A DNA stretch of 64,000 bases, from NCBI GenBank assembly GCA_016790165.1, contig JAEUPL010000009.1:1-64000 (forward strand), written 5' to 3'. This DNA is from Burkholderiales bacterium (GTDB lineage Bacteria; Pseudomonadota; Gammaproteobacteria; Burkholderiales; Casimicrobiaceae). Shown piece by piece: positions 7,543 to 17,894 of this stretch (the first letter of the stretch is position 1; the number at the start of each line of letters is the position of its first letter). The notes beneath the pieces were generated by a model. It saw only the letters and a program-made list of their open reading frames with translations. It was not told where the DNA came from and did no database searches. The position numbers and the translations under genes were made by a program.

Positions 7543-9900
7543 ATGCGCATAGTCTGTATCGGCGGCGGGCCGGCAGGGCTCTACTTTGGCTTGCTGATGA
7601 AGCAGCTCAACCCCGCCCATGACATCACGGTCGTTGAACGTAACCGGGCGTACGACACGTTCGGATGGGGCGTTGTGTTTTCCGACGCCACCATGGACAA
7701 CATGCGGCTGTGGGACGCGCAAACTGCAGACGAGATTCAGCGTGCGTTCAATCACTGGGACGACATCGACCTGCTGTTCAAGGGGCGGCGGATTCGCTCC
7801 GGCGGACATGGTTTCGTCGGGATTGGACGCAAGAAACTGCTCAACATCCTGCAGGCACGTTGCGAGGCGCTCGGCGTTAATTTGGTGTTCGAAGCCGAGG
7901 TGGACTCGGACGACGACTACCCCGACGCGGATCTGATCATCGCCGCCGATGGCATCTCGTCAAAGATTCGCGAAAAGTATGCCGACGTGTTCAAGCCCGA
8001 CATCGTCAAGCGCCCAAATCGCTATATCTGGCTGGGCACGCATCGGCAGTACGACGCGTTCACATTCGATTTCCGGCAGACCGAACACGGCTGGTTTCAG
8101 GCGCACATTTACAAATTTGACGAAAACACCGCAACATTCATTGTGGAGTGTCCCGAACACGTGTGGCTGGCGCACGGGCTGGATCAGGCCGATCAGGCCG
8201 CCTCGATTGCGTTCTGCGAAAAACTCTTCGCCGAAAATCTTCAGGGGCATGCGTTAATGACCAACGCGCGGCATCTGCGCGGCTCGGCCTGGCTGAATTT
8301 TCAACGCGTCGTCTGCGAGCAGTGGTGGCTCAGAAATCGCCACGGCAGTCACGTGGTTCTGATGGGCGACGCCGTACATACGGCGCATTTCGCGATTGGG
8401 TCGGGTACCAAGCTGGCCATCGAGGACGCGATCGAGCTGGTGCGACAGTTCAAGCAACGGGGAGACACGCCCGCGCAGTTGCCCGAAGTGCTTGCGCAGT
8501 ATCAGGCAGAGCGCCGTGTGGAGACGCTGAAAATCCAGAACGCCGCGTGGAACGCGATGGAGTGGTTCGAGGTGTGCGGGGAGCGCTATTGCGATCAGCT
8601 GCCGCCGGAGCAGTTCATGTACTCGATGCTGACGCGCAGTCAGCGCATCAGCCACGAAAACCTGCGCCTGCGCGACGCCGCGTGGCTGAATGGCTATGAG
8701 CGCTGGTTGGCGACGGACGACACCGAGCAGCGTCCGCACGATGGGGACGCGCGGCCCACGCTGCCGATGTTGCTACCGCTCCAGGCGAGAAGCGTCGCGC
8801 TGAAGAATCGCATCATCGTTTCTCCGATGGCGACGTATTCCGCCGTCGATGGCATGCCGCAGGATTTTCATCTGGTGCATCTCGGCGCCCGCGCGCTGGG
8901 CGGCGCCGCGCTGGTGTTCGCCGAAATGACCTGCGTGTCCCCGGAAGGGCGCATCACGCCGGGATGCCCCGGTTTATGGAGCGACGAGCAGGCGATCGCG
9001 TGGAAGCGCATCGTCGACTTTGTGCACGGCTCCACAGACGCCCGTATCGCGATGCAGATTGGCCACAGCGGGCCTAAGGGATCAACGCAACTGGGTTGGC
9101 AGGCGGCGGACGAGCCACTGGCCCGCGACAACTGGCCGTTGCTCGCGGCGAGCGCGATCCCGTATGGCGCGCAGAATCAGGTGCCACGCGCCATGACACT
9201 TGACGACATGGAGCAGGTGAAGCGGCAATTCGTCGATGCGACGGTCCGCGCCGCCGCGGCCGGATTCGACTGGCTTGAACTGCACTGTGCGCACGGCTAC
9301 TTGCTTTCGAGTTTCATCTGTCCATTGACCAACCATCGCGACGACGAGTATGGCGGCAGTCTCGAAAACCGGTGCCGCTATCCGCTTGAGGTATTCCGTG
9401 CCGTTCGAGCGGCATGGCGCGAGCATCTGCCGATGAGCGTGCGCATCTCAGCGCACGACTGGGCGCCGGGTGGCAACACGGCGGATGATGCCGTGGTGAT
9501 GGCGCGACTGTTCAAGGCGGCGGGCGCTGACTTCATCGATGTGTCCTCCGGCCAGACGACGCGAGGTGCCAGGCCCGTCTACGGTCGCATGTATCAAACG
9601 CCATTTGCTGATCGAATCCGCAACGAAGTCGGCATTCGCACCATCGCGGTCGGGGCGATCACGGAGGGTGATCAGGCCAACAGCATCATCGCGGCAGGGC
9701 GAGCCGATCTGTGCGCTGTCGCGCGCCCGCATCTCGCCGACCCGGCGTGGACATTGCACGAAGCGGCCAAGTTGGGCAGCGCGGCGACCACGTGGCCGAA
9801 GCCGTATTGGAGTGGCCGCGACCAGTATTACCGAACCCTTGAGCGGGAGAGGGCCGTGGCCAGTGCCGCTGCGCTCGCCGTGAATCAGGTGTCAGCATGA
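7543..9900 (+). CDS. 2-aminobenzoyl-CoA monooxygenase/reductase (two-domain flavoenzyme)
   Basis: 785 residues with two fused flavin domains. Residues 1-390 are an FAD aromatic hydroxylase of the salicylyl-CoA 5-hydroxylase type: GGGPAG at 7-12, AADGISS, and the GDAVHTAHF ... [14 protein letters not shown] motif. From about residue 405 to the end is an Old Yellow Enzyme-type FMN oxidoreductase ([23 protein letters not shown], and the [11 protein letters not shown] barrel segment). This architecture is that of the Azoarcus evansii enzyme which hydroxylates and then reduces 2-aminobenzoyl-CoA to a non-aromatic 2-amino-5-oxo-cyclohexene-carboxyl-CoA with NADH and O2. The downstream genes supply the ligase and later steps, supporting the call. 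Database names may read bifunctional salicylyl-CoA 5-hydroxylase/oxidoreductase. Confidence 0.9.
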   Translation: MRIVCIGGGPAGLYFGLLMKQLNPAHDITVVERNRAYDTFGWGVVFSDATMDNMRLWDAQTADEIQRAFNHWDDIDLLFKGRRIRSGGHGFVGIGRKKLLNILQARCEALGVNLVFEAEVDSDDDYPDADLIIAADGISSKIREKYADVFKPDIVKRPNRYIWLGTHRQYDAFTFDFRQTEHGWFQAHIYKFDENTATFIVECPEHVWLAHGLDQADQAASIAFCEKLFAENLQGHALMTNARHLRGSAWLNFQRVVCEQWWLRNRHGSHVVLMGDAVHTAHFAIGSGTKLAIEDAIELVRQFKQRGDTPAQLPEVLAQYQAERRVETLKIQNAAWNAMEWFEVCGERYCDQLPPEQFMYSMLTRSQRISHENLRLRDAAWLNGYERWLATDDTEQRPHDGDARPTLPMLLPLQARSVALKNRIIVSPMATYSAVDGMPQDFHLVHLGARALGGAALVFAEMTCVSPEGRITPGCPGLWSDEQAIAWKRIVDFVHGSTDARIAMQIGHSGPKGSTQLGWQAADEPLARDNWPLLAASAIPYGAQNQVPRAMTLDDMEQVKRQFVDATVRAAAAGFDWLELHCAHGYLLSSFICPLTNHRDDEYGGSLENRCRYPLEVFRAVRAAWREHLPMSVRISAHDWAPGGNTADDAVVMARLFKAAGADFIDVSSGQTTRGARPVYGRMYQTPFADRIRNEVGIRTIAVGAITEGDQANSIIAAGRADLCAVARPHLADPAWTLHEAAKLGSAATTWPKPYWSGRDQYYRTLERERAVASAAALAVNQVSA

Positions 9901-10715
9901 CGAGGCGGGTGCTGGCTGGGCGCCACGCGGTGGTCACCGGCGGTTCGCGTGGTATCGGTCTTGCGATCGCGAACGCGCTGGTTGATTCGGGTGCGAATGT
10001 GACCCTGATGGCGCGGGATGCGGCACGCCTCGACACGGCCATTGCGTCGTTGCGCTTGCGGCATGCGGCCGCCGACGGCTCGCAGGCGCAATCATTCGCC
10101 GCCGCTGTGGTGGACGTGGCGGATGAATCGTCGGTAAACGCCGCCTTCGCCGCCACACGTGCCGCCAACGGTCCAATCGACATTCTGATCAACAATGCGG
10201 GCGTTGCTGAAAGTGCGCCATTTACGAAAACGTCGGCGGACCAATTCCAGCGCCTGTTGGATATCAATCTGCGCGGTGTCTGGCTGTGCACCCAAGCCTT
10301 CGCGACCGAGCTCCCGCCGTCGCTGCGTGCCGACGATGCATGGCGCCACGTTGTGAACGTGGCCAGCACGGCTGCGCTCAAGGGCTATGCCTACGTCGCC
10401 GCCTATTGCGCGGCCAAGCACGGCGTACTGGGCCTGACACGAGCGCTGGCGCACGAGTGGGCGCGGCGGCGCGTCGCCGTGAACGCAGTGTGCCCTGGCT
10501 ACACCGACACGGACATTGTCGCCGCCGCGGTGGCGAACATCACCGCCAAGACCGGTCGCGACGCGGCAACGGCGCGTGCTGAGCTGGCGCGCAGCAATCC
10601 GCAAGCACAACTGGTGACGCCGGAGCAGGTGGCGAATGCCGTGCTGTGGCTGGTCAGCCCCGGTGCCGAATCGATCAACGGCCAGGCAATTAGTGTGTCG
10701 GGCGGGGAGATTTGA
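9897..10715 (+). CDS. short-chain dehydrogenase/reductase of the 2-aminobenzoate operon
   Basis: 272-residue classical SDR. The dinucleotide-binding motif TGGSRGIG is at 14-21, NNAG at 99-102, catalytic Ser157 (NVAST) and Tyr170-x3-Lys174 (YCAAK). It oxidises or reduces a hydroxy/keto group with NAD(P)(H). In this operon it probably acts on the alicyclic CoA intermediate made by the monooxygenase/reductase; its exact step is inferred. It overlaps the upstream gene by 4 bp (ATGA) and the downstream MarR gene by 1 bp, so it is translationally coupled. Confidence 0.85.
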   Translation: MTRRVLAGRHAVVTGGSRGIGLAIANALVDSGANVTLMARDAARLDTAIASLRLRHAAADGSQAQSFAAAVVDVADESSVNAAFAATRAANGPIDILINNAGVAESAPFTKTSADQFQRLLDINLRGVWLCTQAFATELPPSLRADDAWRHVVNVASTAALKGYAYVAAYCAAKHGVLGLTRALAHEWARRRVAVNAVCPGYTDTDIVAAAVANITAKTGRDAATARAELARSNPQAQLVTPEQVANAVLWLVSPGAESINGQAISVSGGEI

Positions 10716-11203
10716 TGGACCTGGAAGCGCGATTGCACGCGGACCACGGCGAAGAATTGCGCCTGTGGTTACGCATGCTCACCTGCACGCAACTCATCGA
10801 GCAACGTGTCCGCTCGCGGCTGCGCGAGCAATTCGAAACGACGCTGCCGCGGTTTGACCTCATGGCGCAACTGGAGCGTGTTCCGCAAGGGCTCAAGATG
10901 AACGAGCTGTCGCGGCGCTTGATGGTCACTGGCGGCAACGTGACCGGCATCACCGATCAACTGGAAGCAGAAGGTATGGTGCAGCGGGTGCCGGTGCAGG
11001 GTGACCGTCGTGCCTTGCTGATCCGGCTCACGTCGACGGGGCGCAAGGCGTTCGCCGAGATGGCGCACCAGCATGAGGTCTGGATCGCGGAGGCGCTGGG
11101 CGGGCTGAGTCCGCGCGAGGTGGACACGCTTTACACGTTGCTCGGCAAGTTAAAGCAACACGTGGCCCGTGTGCAAAACGAATCAATTGGGGAGAGCGCC
11201 TGA
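10715..11203 (+). CDS. MarR-family transcriptional regulator within the operon
   Basis: 162 residues with the MarR winged helix-turn-helix: [26 protein letters not shown] (recognition helix) and the wing motif [16 protein letters not shown]. MarR proteins are dimers that often release DNA on binding an aromatic acid or its CoA thioester. The ATG at 10715 overlaps the SDR stop codon (TGATG); a TTG one codon earlier is the only alternative. Being encoded inside the operon it probably autoregulates, perhaps through the palindrome at 7387-7413, with 2-aminobenzoyl-CoA as possible ligand (inference). Confidence 0.88.
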   Translation: MDLEARLHADHGEELRLWLRMLTCTQLIEQRVRSRLREQFETTLPRFDLMAQLERVPQGLKMNELSRRLMVTGGNVTGITDQLEAEGMVQRVPVQGDRRALLIRLTSTGRKAFAEMAHQHEVWIAEALGGLSPREVDTLYTLLGKLKQHVARVQNESIGESA

Positions 11204-12057
11204 TGCGCACAGACAATCCGATGGCGTGGGGGTTCCACCGGCTGGCTGACTATCGAGCCTCGCACTTTCACTTTGCTTGTCACGGTGAGGCGGACCGGCG
11301 CGTTGCCGAAATCAGTCTCAATCGCCCGGAGCGAAAGAACCCACTCACGTTTGATTCGTATGCCGAGTTGCGCGACCTGTTTCGCGACCTCGTTTACGCG
11401 ACCGACATCAAGGCGGTGATCGTTCGCGGCGAGGGGGGGAATTTCTGCTCTGGCGGTGATGTGCACGAGATCATCGGGCCGCTCACGACGATGACGATGC
11501 CGGAGCTGCTCGCGTTCACGCGTATGACGGGCGATCTGGTGCGGGCGATCCGTCACTGTCCGCAGCCCGTGATCGCGGCGATTGACGGTATTTGCGCGGG
11601 CGCCGGCGCGATGGTTGCGCTGGCGAGCGACTTCCGTTTGGGCACACCGTCCGCGAAGACGGCATTCCTGTTCACCCGCGTCGGACTGGCAGGCGCCGAT
11701 ATGGGTGCGTGCGCACTGCTGCCCCGCATGATCGGCCAGGGGCGAGCCTCGGAGTTGCTGTTCACCGGTCGCGCCATGTCTGCTGATGAGGGGCTGGCCT
11801 GGGGCTTCTTCAATGCGCTGCACAGCCCCGACGCACTGCGCGGCGCAGCGCTGTCTCTTGCGGAGTCGCTGGCGAGCGGCCCGACTTTCGCGCACGGCAT
11901 GACGAAGACCATGCTGAACCAGGAATGGTCAATGACGATTGAGCAGGCGATTGAGGCCGAAGCGCAGGCGCAGGCCATCTGCATGCAGACCCAGGATTTT
12001 CATCGCGCCTTTCACGCGTTTGCTGCCAGACAAAAACCGGTGTTCGAGGGGAACTGA
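11203..12057 (+). CDS. enoyl-CoA hydratase/isomerase family protein
   Basis: 284-residue crotonase-fold protein. It shows the two oxyanion-hole segments, [11 protein letters not shown] and [23 protein letters not shown], and the C-terminal helical region. Crotonases hydrate, isomerise or cleave CoA thioesters; here it likely hydrates, or hydrolytically opens, a ring intermediate of the 2-aminobenzoyl-CoA route. The start ATG overlaps the MarR stop (TGATG). Compared with housekeeping EchA the N-terminus is about 20 residues longer ([16 protein letters not shown]), as in members associated with aromatic-CoA clusters. Confidence 0.86.
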   Translation: MRTDNPMAWGFHRLADYRASHFHFACHGEADRRVAEISLNRPERKNPLTFDSYAELRDLFRDLVYATDIKAVIVRGEGGNFCSGGDVHEIIGPLTTMTMPELLAFTRMTGDLVRAIRHCPQPVIAAIDGICAGAGAMVALASDFRLGTPSAKTAFLFTRVGLAGADMGACALLPRMIGQGRASELLFTGRAMSADEGLAWGFFNALHSPDALRGAALSLAESLASGPTFAHGMTKTMLNQEWSMTIEQAIEAEAQAQAICMQTQDFHRAFHAFAARQKPVFEGN

Positions 12058-12059
12058 GC

Positions 12060-13268
12060 GTGCTGCCCGACCAATCGCACCTCTCGCTACCGTTCTTCGA
12101 CGCGACGCATCGTCAACTTGGCAGGGACGTCGGCGCGTGGGTCGCCGCGATCGCGCCCGGCATTGACGAGAGCGACGATCGCGCTGCCTGTCGGACCTGG
12201 GTTAGTGCGTTGGGCGAAGCCGGGTACCTCCGTTGGTGCGTGCCGGCGACGTTCGGCGGCGCCCTCGACGCCCTCGATTCGCGTTCCCTTGTGGTGCTGC
12301 GCGAAACACTCGCGTTCTATTCGCCGCTCGCCGACTTTGCATTTGCGATGCAGGGGCTAGGGAGTGGAGCGATCACGCTGGCGGGGTCCGCCGAACAAAA
12401 ACACACTTACCTGAACGCGGTGGCCCGGGGAGACAAGATTGCCGCGTTCGCGTTGTCAGAGCCCGGTGCTGGCTCGGACGCGGGTGCGCTTACCACGACC
12501 GCGCGCAAGACCGCCGACGGCTGGGTGCTCAACGGGGAAAAGACCTGGATCAGCAACGGTGGTATCGCGGATTTCTATTGCGTCTTCGCAAAGACCGAAC
12601 CGGACGCGGGCACCCGCGGCATCAGCGCCTTCATTGTCGACGCCGATGCCGCAGGCCTCGACGCCAGCCGGCACATTCCGGTCATGGCACCTCACCCGCT
12701 GGCGACGGTGATGCTGCGTGACTGTGCCGTACCGCAAACCGCTTTGCTGGGAGCGCCGAATGGTGGCTTCAAGCTCGCGATGCAAACGCTCGACATCTTC
12801 CGCGCGTCCGTTGCCGGGGCTGCACTCGGTTTTGCCCGCCGCGCGCTGTTGGAGGCAACCCGGCATGCGCAAAGCCGCCGGATGTTCGGCCATACGCTGG
12901 CCGACTTTCAGTTGACTCAGGCCAAACTCGGGCAAATGGCGGCGGATATCGACGCCGGCGCGTTGTTGACCTATCGCGCTGCCTGGTTGCGCGACGACGC
13001 AGTCGCGCGCGGCAGCAGCAGCCGAATTTCGGCAGAGCCCGCCATGGCCAAGATGACGGCGACCGAGAACGCGCAGCGCGTGATCGACGCGGCGCTGCAG
13101 ATGCACGGCGGTCTGGGCGTGAGGGTGGGCAGCAAGATTGAATCGCTGTACCGCGATATTCGTTCGCTTCGCATCTACGAAGGTGCCACCGAAGTGCAGC
13201 AATTGATTATCGGAAAGCATGTGCTGGCGACGGCCAGCACGGTTGACACGAAGGGAAGTGACGCATGA
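12060..13268 (+). CDS. acyl-CoA dehydrogenase
   Basis: 402-residue FAD acyl-CoA dehydrogenase. Visible are the substrate/FAD loop [15 protein letters not shown], the beta-domain motif [10 protein letters not shown], and the C-terminal [15 protein letters not shown] carrying the catalytic glutamate region. It introduces an alpha-beta double bond and passes electrons to ETF. In the operon it likely oxidises the reduced ring or the ring-opened dicarboxyl-CoA. The start is GTG at 12060, 2 bp after the hydratase stop, and its end overlaps the ligase gene by 4 bp. Confidence 0.88.
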   Translation: MLPDQSHLSLPFFDATHRQLGRDVGAWVAAIAPGIDESDDRAACRTWVSALGEAGYLRWCVPATFGGALDALDSRSLVVLRETLAFYSPLADFAFAMQGLGSGAITLAGSAEQKHTYLNAVARGDKIAAFALSEPGAGSDAGALTTTARKTADGWVLNGEKTWISNGGIADFYCVFAKTEPDAGTRGISAFIVDADAAGLDASRHIPVMAPHPLATVMLRDCAVPQTALLGAPNGGFKLAMQTLDIFRASVAGAALGFARRALLEATRHAQSRRMFGHTLADFQLTQAKLGQMAADIDAGALLTYRAAWLRDDAVARGSSSRISAEPAMAKMTATENAQRVIDAALQMHGGLGVRVGSKIESLYRDIRSLRIYEGATEVQQLIIGKHVLATASTVDTKGSDA

Positions 13269-14923
13269 CGACTCAGGTTGATCGTTTCGCGCATGACCGC
13301 ATGCCGGCGGCTGTTGACATGCCGAAGTTGATTTACGAGCTGCCGGAACTGCAATTTCCTCACCAACTGAACGCGGTTGTGGAATTGCTCGACCGCCATG
13401 TCTCGGCCGGTCACGGGGACCGCATTTTGCTGCGCGATGCGCGCGTTGCGCTGACGTACGCGCAAGTGCTTGATCGAGTCAATCAGACGGCACGGGTGTT
13501 GATCGAGGACTATGGCCTCGTCACCGGCAGTCGAGTGTTGCTGCGCGGGGGCAATGGCATCAACATGGCGATCGGCTGGCTGGCGACGGTCAAAGCGGGC
13601 TTGATTGCCGTCGCGACCATGCCGCTTCTGCGAGCGAAAGAACTCACCGCAGTGGTGCAAAAGGGCGAGATCGCGTTCGCGGTATGTGCCGACGCGCTGC
13701 TGGACGATCTCGCTGCTGCCCAGCGCATTTGTCCTGTGCTGCGAACGATCGTTGGCTTTGACGAACTGACCGCTCGCTCCGCAGCCAAGAGCACGGACTG
13801 CCCGGCCGCCAAGACCGACGGCGATGACGTGGCGCTCATGGCGTTCACGAGCGGCACGACGGGCACACCGAAGGCTGCCCTGCATACCCACCGCGACTTG
13901 CTGGCTGCGTGCCAGGCGTGGCCGCGCCATGTCCTGCGCGCGACGTCGGACGACATTGTTGTCGGCTCGCCGCCGCTTGCGTTCACCTTTGGCCTGGGTG
14001 GCTTGCTCGTGTTTCCCATGTGGGCCGGGGCGAGCGTCTATTTTGCCGACGGGGCGTATTCGCCTGAGTCACTCGTGGAGACGATACGCCGCGTCGGCGC
14101 CACGATCTGTTACACCGCGCCGACCTTCTATCGGCGCATGGCGACGTTTGCCGAGAAAACCACGTTACCGACGCTGCGCATCTGCGTTAGTGCCGGCGAG
14201 GCACTGCCGGACGCCACACGCCAGTTGTGGAAGCAGGCCACGGGCATCGAAATGCTGGATGGCATCGGGGCGACCGAAATGTTCCACATCTTCATTTCCA
14301 GCCGGCCGGAGGCGGTACGGCGTGGCGCGATCGGCACGGTCGTACCCGGCTACCGCGCACAAGTCGTTGACGACGCAGGGCATCCTCTGCCTCCCGGCAG
14401 CGTCGGCAGACTGGCGGTCATTGGGCCAACGGGTTGCAGGTATCTCGACGAGCCGCGACAGAAGAAGTACGTCGTTGATGGCTGGAATTACCCGGGTGAT
14501 TCGTTCACGATGGACGCCGACGGCTATTTCTTCTATCAGGCTCGCGACGATGACATGATCATCACGGCTGGGTACAACGTGGCAGGTCCCGAGGTTGAGA
14601 ACTGCCTGGCGCTGCACGAGGCGGTCGCCGAATGCGCCGTGATCGGCAAACCGGACGACGATCGGGGAATGCTGGTCAAGGCGTTCGTCGTGCTCAAGGA
14701 TGCGACCGCCGCGTCTGAAGCGATGCGTGTCGTTCTGCAGGATTTCGTCAGGGCCAACCTGGCGCCCTACAAGTACCCGCGTCAGGTCGAGTTTGTGGCA
14801 TCGTTGCCCCGCACCGAGACGGGCAAGTTGCAGCGCCACCGCCTGCGTGAGATGGAACGCGGTACGTCCATTGCACCTGCCGGTGGCGACGTGAAGTCAG
14901 TCTCGAAAGAAAACCACCCATGA
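13265..14923 (+). CDS. abmG: 2-aminobenzoate-CoA ligase (aryl-CoA synthetase)
   Basis: 552-residue adenylate-forming enzyme of the benzoate-CoA ligase group. Motifs: P-loop FTSGTTGTPKA, the A5 motif DGIGATEMFHIF, YPGDSF, the hinge D-G-Y...RDDDMIITAGYNVAGPEVE, and the C-terminal catalytic lysine in TETGKLQRH. It activates anthranilate with ATP and CoA, providing the substrate of the operon's first enzyme. Specificity for 2-aminobenzoate over benzoate or salicylate is inferred from the neighbouring monooxygenase/reductase and RidA rather than from binding-pocket residues. Starts within the acyl-CoA dehydrogenase stop (ATGA). Confidence 0.85.
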   Translation: MTTQVDRFAHDRMPAAVDMPKLIYELPELQFPHQLNAVVELLDRHVSAGHGDRILLRDARVALTYAQVLDRVNQTARVLIEDYGLVTGSRVLLRGGNGINMAIGWLATVKAGLIAVATMPLLRAKELTAVVQKGEIAFAVCADALLDDLAAAQRICPVLRTIVGFDELTARSAAKSTDCPAAKTDGDDVALMAFTSGTTGTPKAALHTHRDLLAACQAWPRHVLRATSDDIVVGSPPLAFTFGLGGLLVFPMWAGASVYFADGAYSPESLVETIRRVGATICYTAPTFYRRMATFAEKTTLPTLRICVSAGEALPDATRQLWKQATGIEMLDGIGATEMFHIFISSRPEAVRRGAIGTVVPGYRAQVVDDAGHPLPPGSVGRLAVIGPTGCRYLDEPRQKKYVVDGWNYPGDSFTMDADGYFFYQARDDDMIITAGYNVAGPEVENCLALHEAVAECAVIGKPDDDRGMLVKAFVVLKDATAASEAMRVVLQDFVRANLAPYKYPRQVEFVASLPRTETGKLQRHRLREMERGTSIAPAGGDVKSVSKENHP

Positions 14924-15321
14924 AGTTGCTGCAACCCCCTGACTGGACGCCGCCCAAGGGCTATGCCAATGGTGTCGCCGCGCGCGGTACCGTGATTTTT
15001 GTCGGTGGCCAGATTGGCTGGAACAGCCAGCAACACTTTGAGACGGACGACTTCATCGCCCAGACCGGACAGGCGTTGCGTAACGTCGTCGCCGTGTTGC
15101 AAGCGGGTGGTGCACGCCCGGAACACGTGGTGCGCATGACCTGGTACATCGTCGATCGTGACGAATATGTCGCCCGACTCAAGGAGCTTGGTGCCATTTA
15201 CCGTGAAGTGATGGGGCGTAACTTTCCTGCGATGAGCTGCGTCGAAGTGTCGCGGCTGGTTGAGGCTCGCGCCAAGGTCGAGATTGAAGTTACTGCCGTG
15301 CTCCCCGACCTCGCGGTGTGA
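14920..15321 (+). CDS. RidA-family enamine/imine deaminase
   Basis: 133 residues of the YjgF/YER057c/RidA family. The C-terminal signature SCVEVSRLVEARAKVEIEV contains the conserved arginine that orients the carboxylate of enamine/imine substrates. RidA proteins hydrolyse reactive enamines, releasing ammonia. As last gene of this operon, overlapping the ligase by 4 bp, it probably removes the amino group from 2-amino-cyclohexenoyl-CoA intermediates, which are enamines. That step assignment is inference but explains why a deaminase is present in a CoA aromatic pathway. glnB lies 230 bp downstream. Confidence 0.85.
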   Translation: MKLLQPPDWTPPKGYANGVAARGTVIFVGGQIGWNSQQHFETDDFIAQTGQALRNVVAVLQAGGARPEHVVRMTWYIVDRDEYVARLKELGAIYREVMGRNFPAMSCVEVSRLVEARAKVEIEVTAVLPDLAV

Positions 15322-15543
15322 CTTTCGGTGCTGGCCATTGCGTCGCTTTCGTCGCACTCGCCGGCAGTCGGGCCACATCGCCGGACGCAGATCATTGCCT
15401 TACTCCGGTCATCCCTCGGAATGATCCGCGCCAGATGGTGCGTACGCACTCGTCATTGCCGGGCATGATTTGCCGCAATCGCCGCCTCTGGCATACTGTG
15501 CCCTAAGGCGTGCAGGCTGAGCGCTTTTCGACCGACAGTGTGA

Positions 15544-15891
<348 letters not shown>

Positions 15892-15942
15892 TCGCCTGCT
15901 TCGTGGGTTGTTACGTTAGTTCATTTAGTTGAGGAGAGTCCC

Positions 15943-16365
15943 ATGTCCATGATGGAAGAATTCAAAGCATTTGCGATGAAAGGAAACGTGGTCGATCTGG
16001 CCGTCGGTGTCATCATCGGCGGCGCATTCGGCAAGATCGTCGATTCGGCAGTCAATGACCTGATCATGCCGATCGTCGGCAAGATTTTTGGCGGGCTGGA
16101 CTTCTCCAGTCTTTTTGTCGTATTGGGTGACAACCCGAACAAGCTGGCGACGCTCGCCGAGCTCAAGAAGGCCGGCATCGCGACCTTCGCATGGGGGAAC
16201 TTTGTCACCATCCTCATTAATTTCGTGATCCTGGCGTGGATCATCTTTTTGATGGTCAAGGCCATGAATAAAGCGAAGGCCGCAGCGGAGCCGCCCGCTC
16301 CGCCGGCGGTGACGCCGGAGGACGTGGTGCTCCTGCGTGAAATTCGCGACAGTCTGAAGAAATAA
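15943..16365 (+). CDS. mscL: large-conductance mechanosensitive channel
   Basis: 140 residues. The N-terminal amphipathic helix ([20 protein letters not shown]) leads into TM1 ([18 protein letters not shown]), a periplasmic loop and TM2 ([19 protein letters not shown]), followed by the basic/proline linker and C-terminal bundle ([13 protein letters not shown]). Homopentamer opening under membrane tension as an osmotic safety valve. The gene has a GAGGAGAG ribosome binding site and is followed by a strong intrinsic terminator. Confidence 0.95.
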   Translation: MSMMEEFKAFAMKGNVVDLAVGVIIGGAFGKIVDSAVNDLIMPIVGKIFGGLDFSSLFVVLGDNPNKLATLAELKKAGIATFAWGNFVTILINFVILAWIIFLMVKAMNKAKAAAEPPAPPAVTPEDVVLLREIRDSLKK

Positions 16366-16379
16366 GGGTTTCCCTGATC

Positions 16380-16412
16380 AACAAAACCGACCGATAGGTC
16401 GGTTTTGTTTTT
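16380..16412 (+). terminator. intrinsic terminator after mscL
   Basis: Perfect 13-bp arms AACAAAACCGACC (16380-16392) and GGTCGGTTTTGTT (16397-16409) with a GATA loop, running into a T-run. The A-tract on the left arm makes it potentially bidirectional. Confidence 0.9.
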
Positions 16413-16594
16413 CTGAGGGTTTAAACTCATGGCTGGCCAGTCAGCGTGTTCGCCTGTTGGCACGTTGCTATCGCACGAGTAACTGTACGAGGCGCGCAAG
16501 TTCGACAAATGGGGGCTTGTCTGGAGCTCCGCAAGATACTTATACTTCATAACTAATCTTCGTATATCTCACCGCAATTCACAAGGAGGCATTC

Positions 16595-17737
16595 ATGGTT
16601 CGTATTCTTAGCGCAGCGGTTGCCGCGACGCTGGTCGCAACGGCAGCACATGCGCAAATCAAGGTTGGCGTTACGCTGTCACTGACCGGCCCCGCCGCGT
16701 CACTTGGCATCCCGGAAAAAAATACGATCGACCTCATGCCGAAGAAAATCGGCGGGCTCGACGTCACCTACATCGTGCTTGACGACGCGTCGGACACCAC
16801 GAAGGCAGTGACGAACACCAAGAAGCTGATCACCGAGGACAAGGTTGACGTCATCATCGGCTCGACCACGACGCCCAACGCAATGGCGATGATTGATGTC
16901 GTCGCAGAAGGCGAAACGCCCAATATCTCGCTAGGCGGCTCGGCGCGCATTGTCGATCCGGCGAATCCGAAGACGAAGTGGGTCTTCAAGGTCTCTCAGC
17001 ACGATTCCCTGATGGCGGACGCGATCGCCGTTCACGCCAAAGCGGCCGGTATCAAGACGATGGGCTTCATTGGCTACAACGACGCGTACGGCGAAGGTTG
17101 GCTGGTGGAAATGAAGCGCTCGGCAGAAACGGCTGGGATCAAGCTTGATCCGATCGAGCGCTTCAACCGAACCGACGCCAGCACGACCGGGCAAACGCTC
17201 AAGCTGATGGCGGCTAACCCGCAGGCGGTGCTGATCGTCGGTTCTGGCACACCCGCTGCCACACCGCACAAAGAGCTGATGGGGCGTGGCTACAAGGGCC
17301 GGATTTACCAGACGCATGGCGTCGGTAATTCGGACTTCCTGCGTGTGGTGGGCAAGGACGGCAACGGCTCCTTCCTGCCGGCCGGACCGATGCTCTCGTA
17401 CGAAAGCCTGCCGGATAGCAACCCGATCAAGAAGGTTGCCAAAGAGTACATCACGGCGTACGAAGCCAAGTTTGGCCCGCGCACGACGTTCGGCGGTCAC
17501 GCCTGGGACTCTTACATCGTTCTGGACAAGGCCGTTCCCGTCGCGCTGAAGTCGGGCGCGAAGCCGGGCACCAAAGAGTTCCGCGCGGCGCTGCGCAATG
17601 CACTTGAGGGCACCAAGGAAGTGGTGGGTGTGCACGGCGTGTTCAATATGTCTCCGACCGACCACAACGGACTCGACAATCGCGGCCGCACGATGTTTAT
17701 GATCAAAGACGGCAAGTGGACGCTGGCAACGAAGTAG
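16595..17737 (+). CDS. ABC transporter periplasmic substrate-binding protein (LivK type)
   Basis: 380 residues. A signal peptide (MVRILSAAVAATLVATAAHAQ) precedes a type I periplasmic binding fold: IKVGVTLSLTGPAASLGIPEKNT, the DDASDTTKAVTN segment, and the VIIGSTTTPNAMAM ligand loop. It belongs to the hydrophobic amino-acid transporter group, members of which bind branched-chain amino acids, amides or aromatic acids. Given the anthranilate operon upstream, an aromatic acid is plausible but unproven. Strong ribosome binding site AAGGAGG. The terminator behind it suggests higher expression than the permease genes, as is usual for binding proteins. Confidence 0.88.
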   Translation: MVRILSAAVAATLVATAAHAQIKVGVTLSLTGPAASLGIPEKNTIDLMPKKIGGLDVTYIVLDDASDTTKAVTNTKKLITEDKVDVIIGSTTTPNAMAMIDVVAEGETPNISLGGSARIVDPANPKTKWVFKVSQHDSLMADAIAVHAKAAGIKTMGFIGYNDAYGEGWLVEMKRSAETAGIKLDPIERFNRTDASTTGQTLKLMAANPQAVLIVGSGTPAATPHKELMGRGYKGRIYQTHGVGNSDFLRVVGKDGNGSFLPAGPMLSYESLPDSNPIKKVAKEYITAYEAKFGPRTTFGGHAWDSYIVLDKAVPVALKSGAKPGTKEFRAALRNALEGTKEVVGVHGVFNMSPTDHNGLDNRGRTMFMIKDGKWTLATK

Positions 17738-17810
17738 TGCCCGTTCGTTCACTGCAGGCAGTACGTGAGCCTTTCGGGTGCTGCCTGCTGATCTGATTGC
17801 CCCTCTGTAG

Positions 17811-17834
17811 CAGCCACCTCCGGGTGGCTGTTTT
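17811..17834 (+). terminator. intrinsic terminator/attenuator between binding-protein and permease genes
   Basis: CAGCCACC (17811-17818), loop TCCG, GGTGGCTG (17823-17830), then TTTT. It would stop most transcripts after the binding-protein gene and let some continue into the permease genes 61 bp further on. Confidence 0.75.
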
Positions 17835-17894
17835 CTAGGCTGCGCTGCGCGATACTTCAGCCGCGCGTACTGCCGCCCCGGAGAATCTGTCGTC

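Noticed and set aside
15440-15520. Possible sigma-54 promoter before glnB (GG and GC elements around 15460-15480)
   Set aside because: The spacing between GG and GC is 8-9 bases, not the required 10, so no -24/-12 promoter can be claimed.
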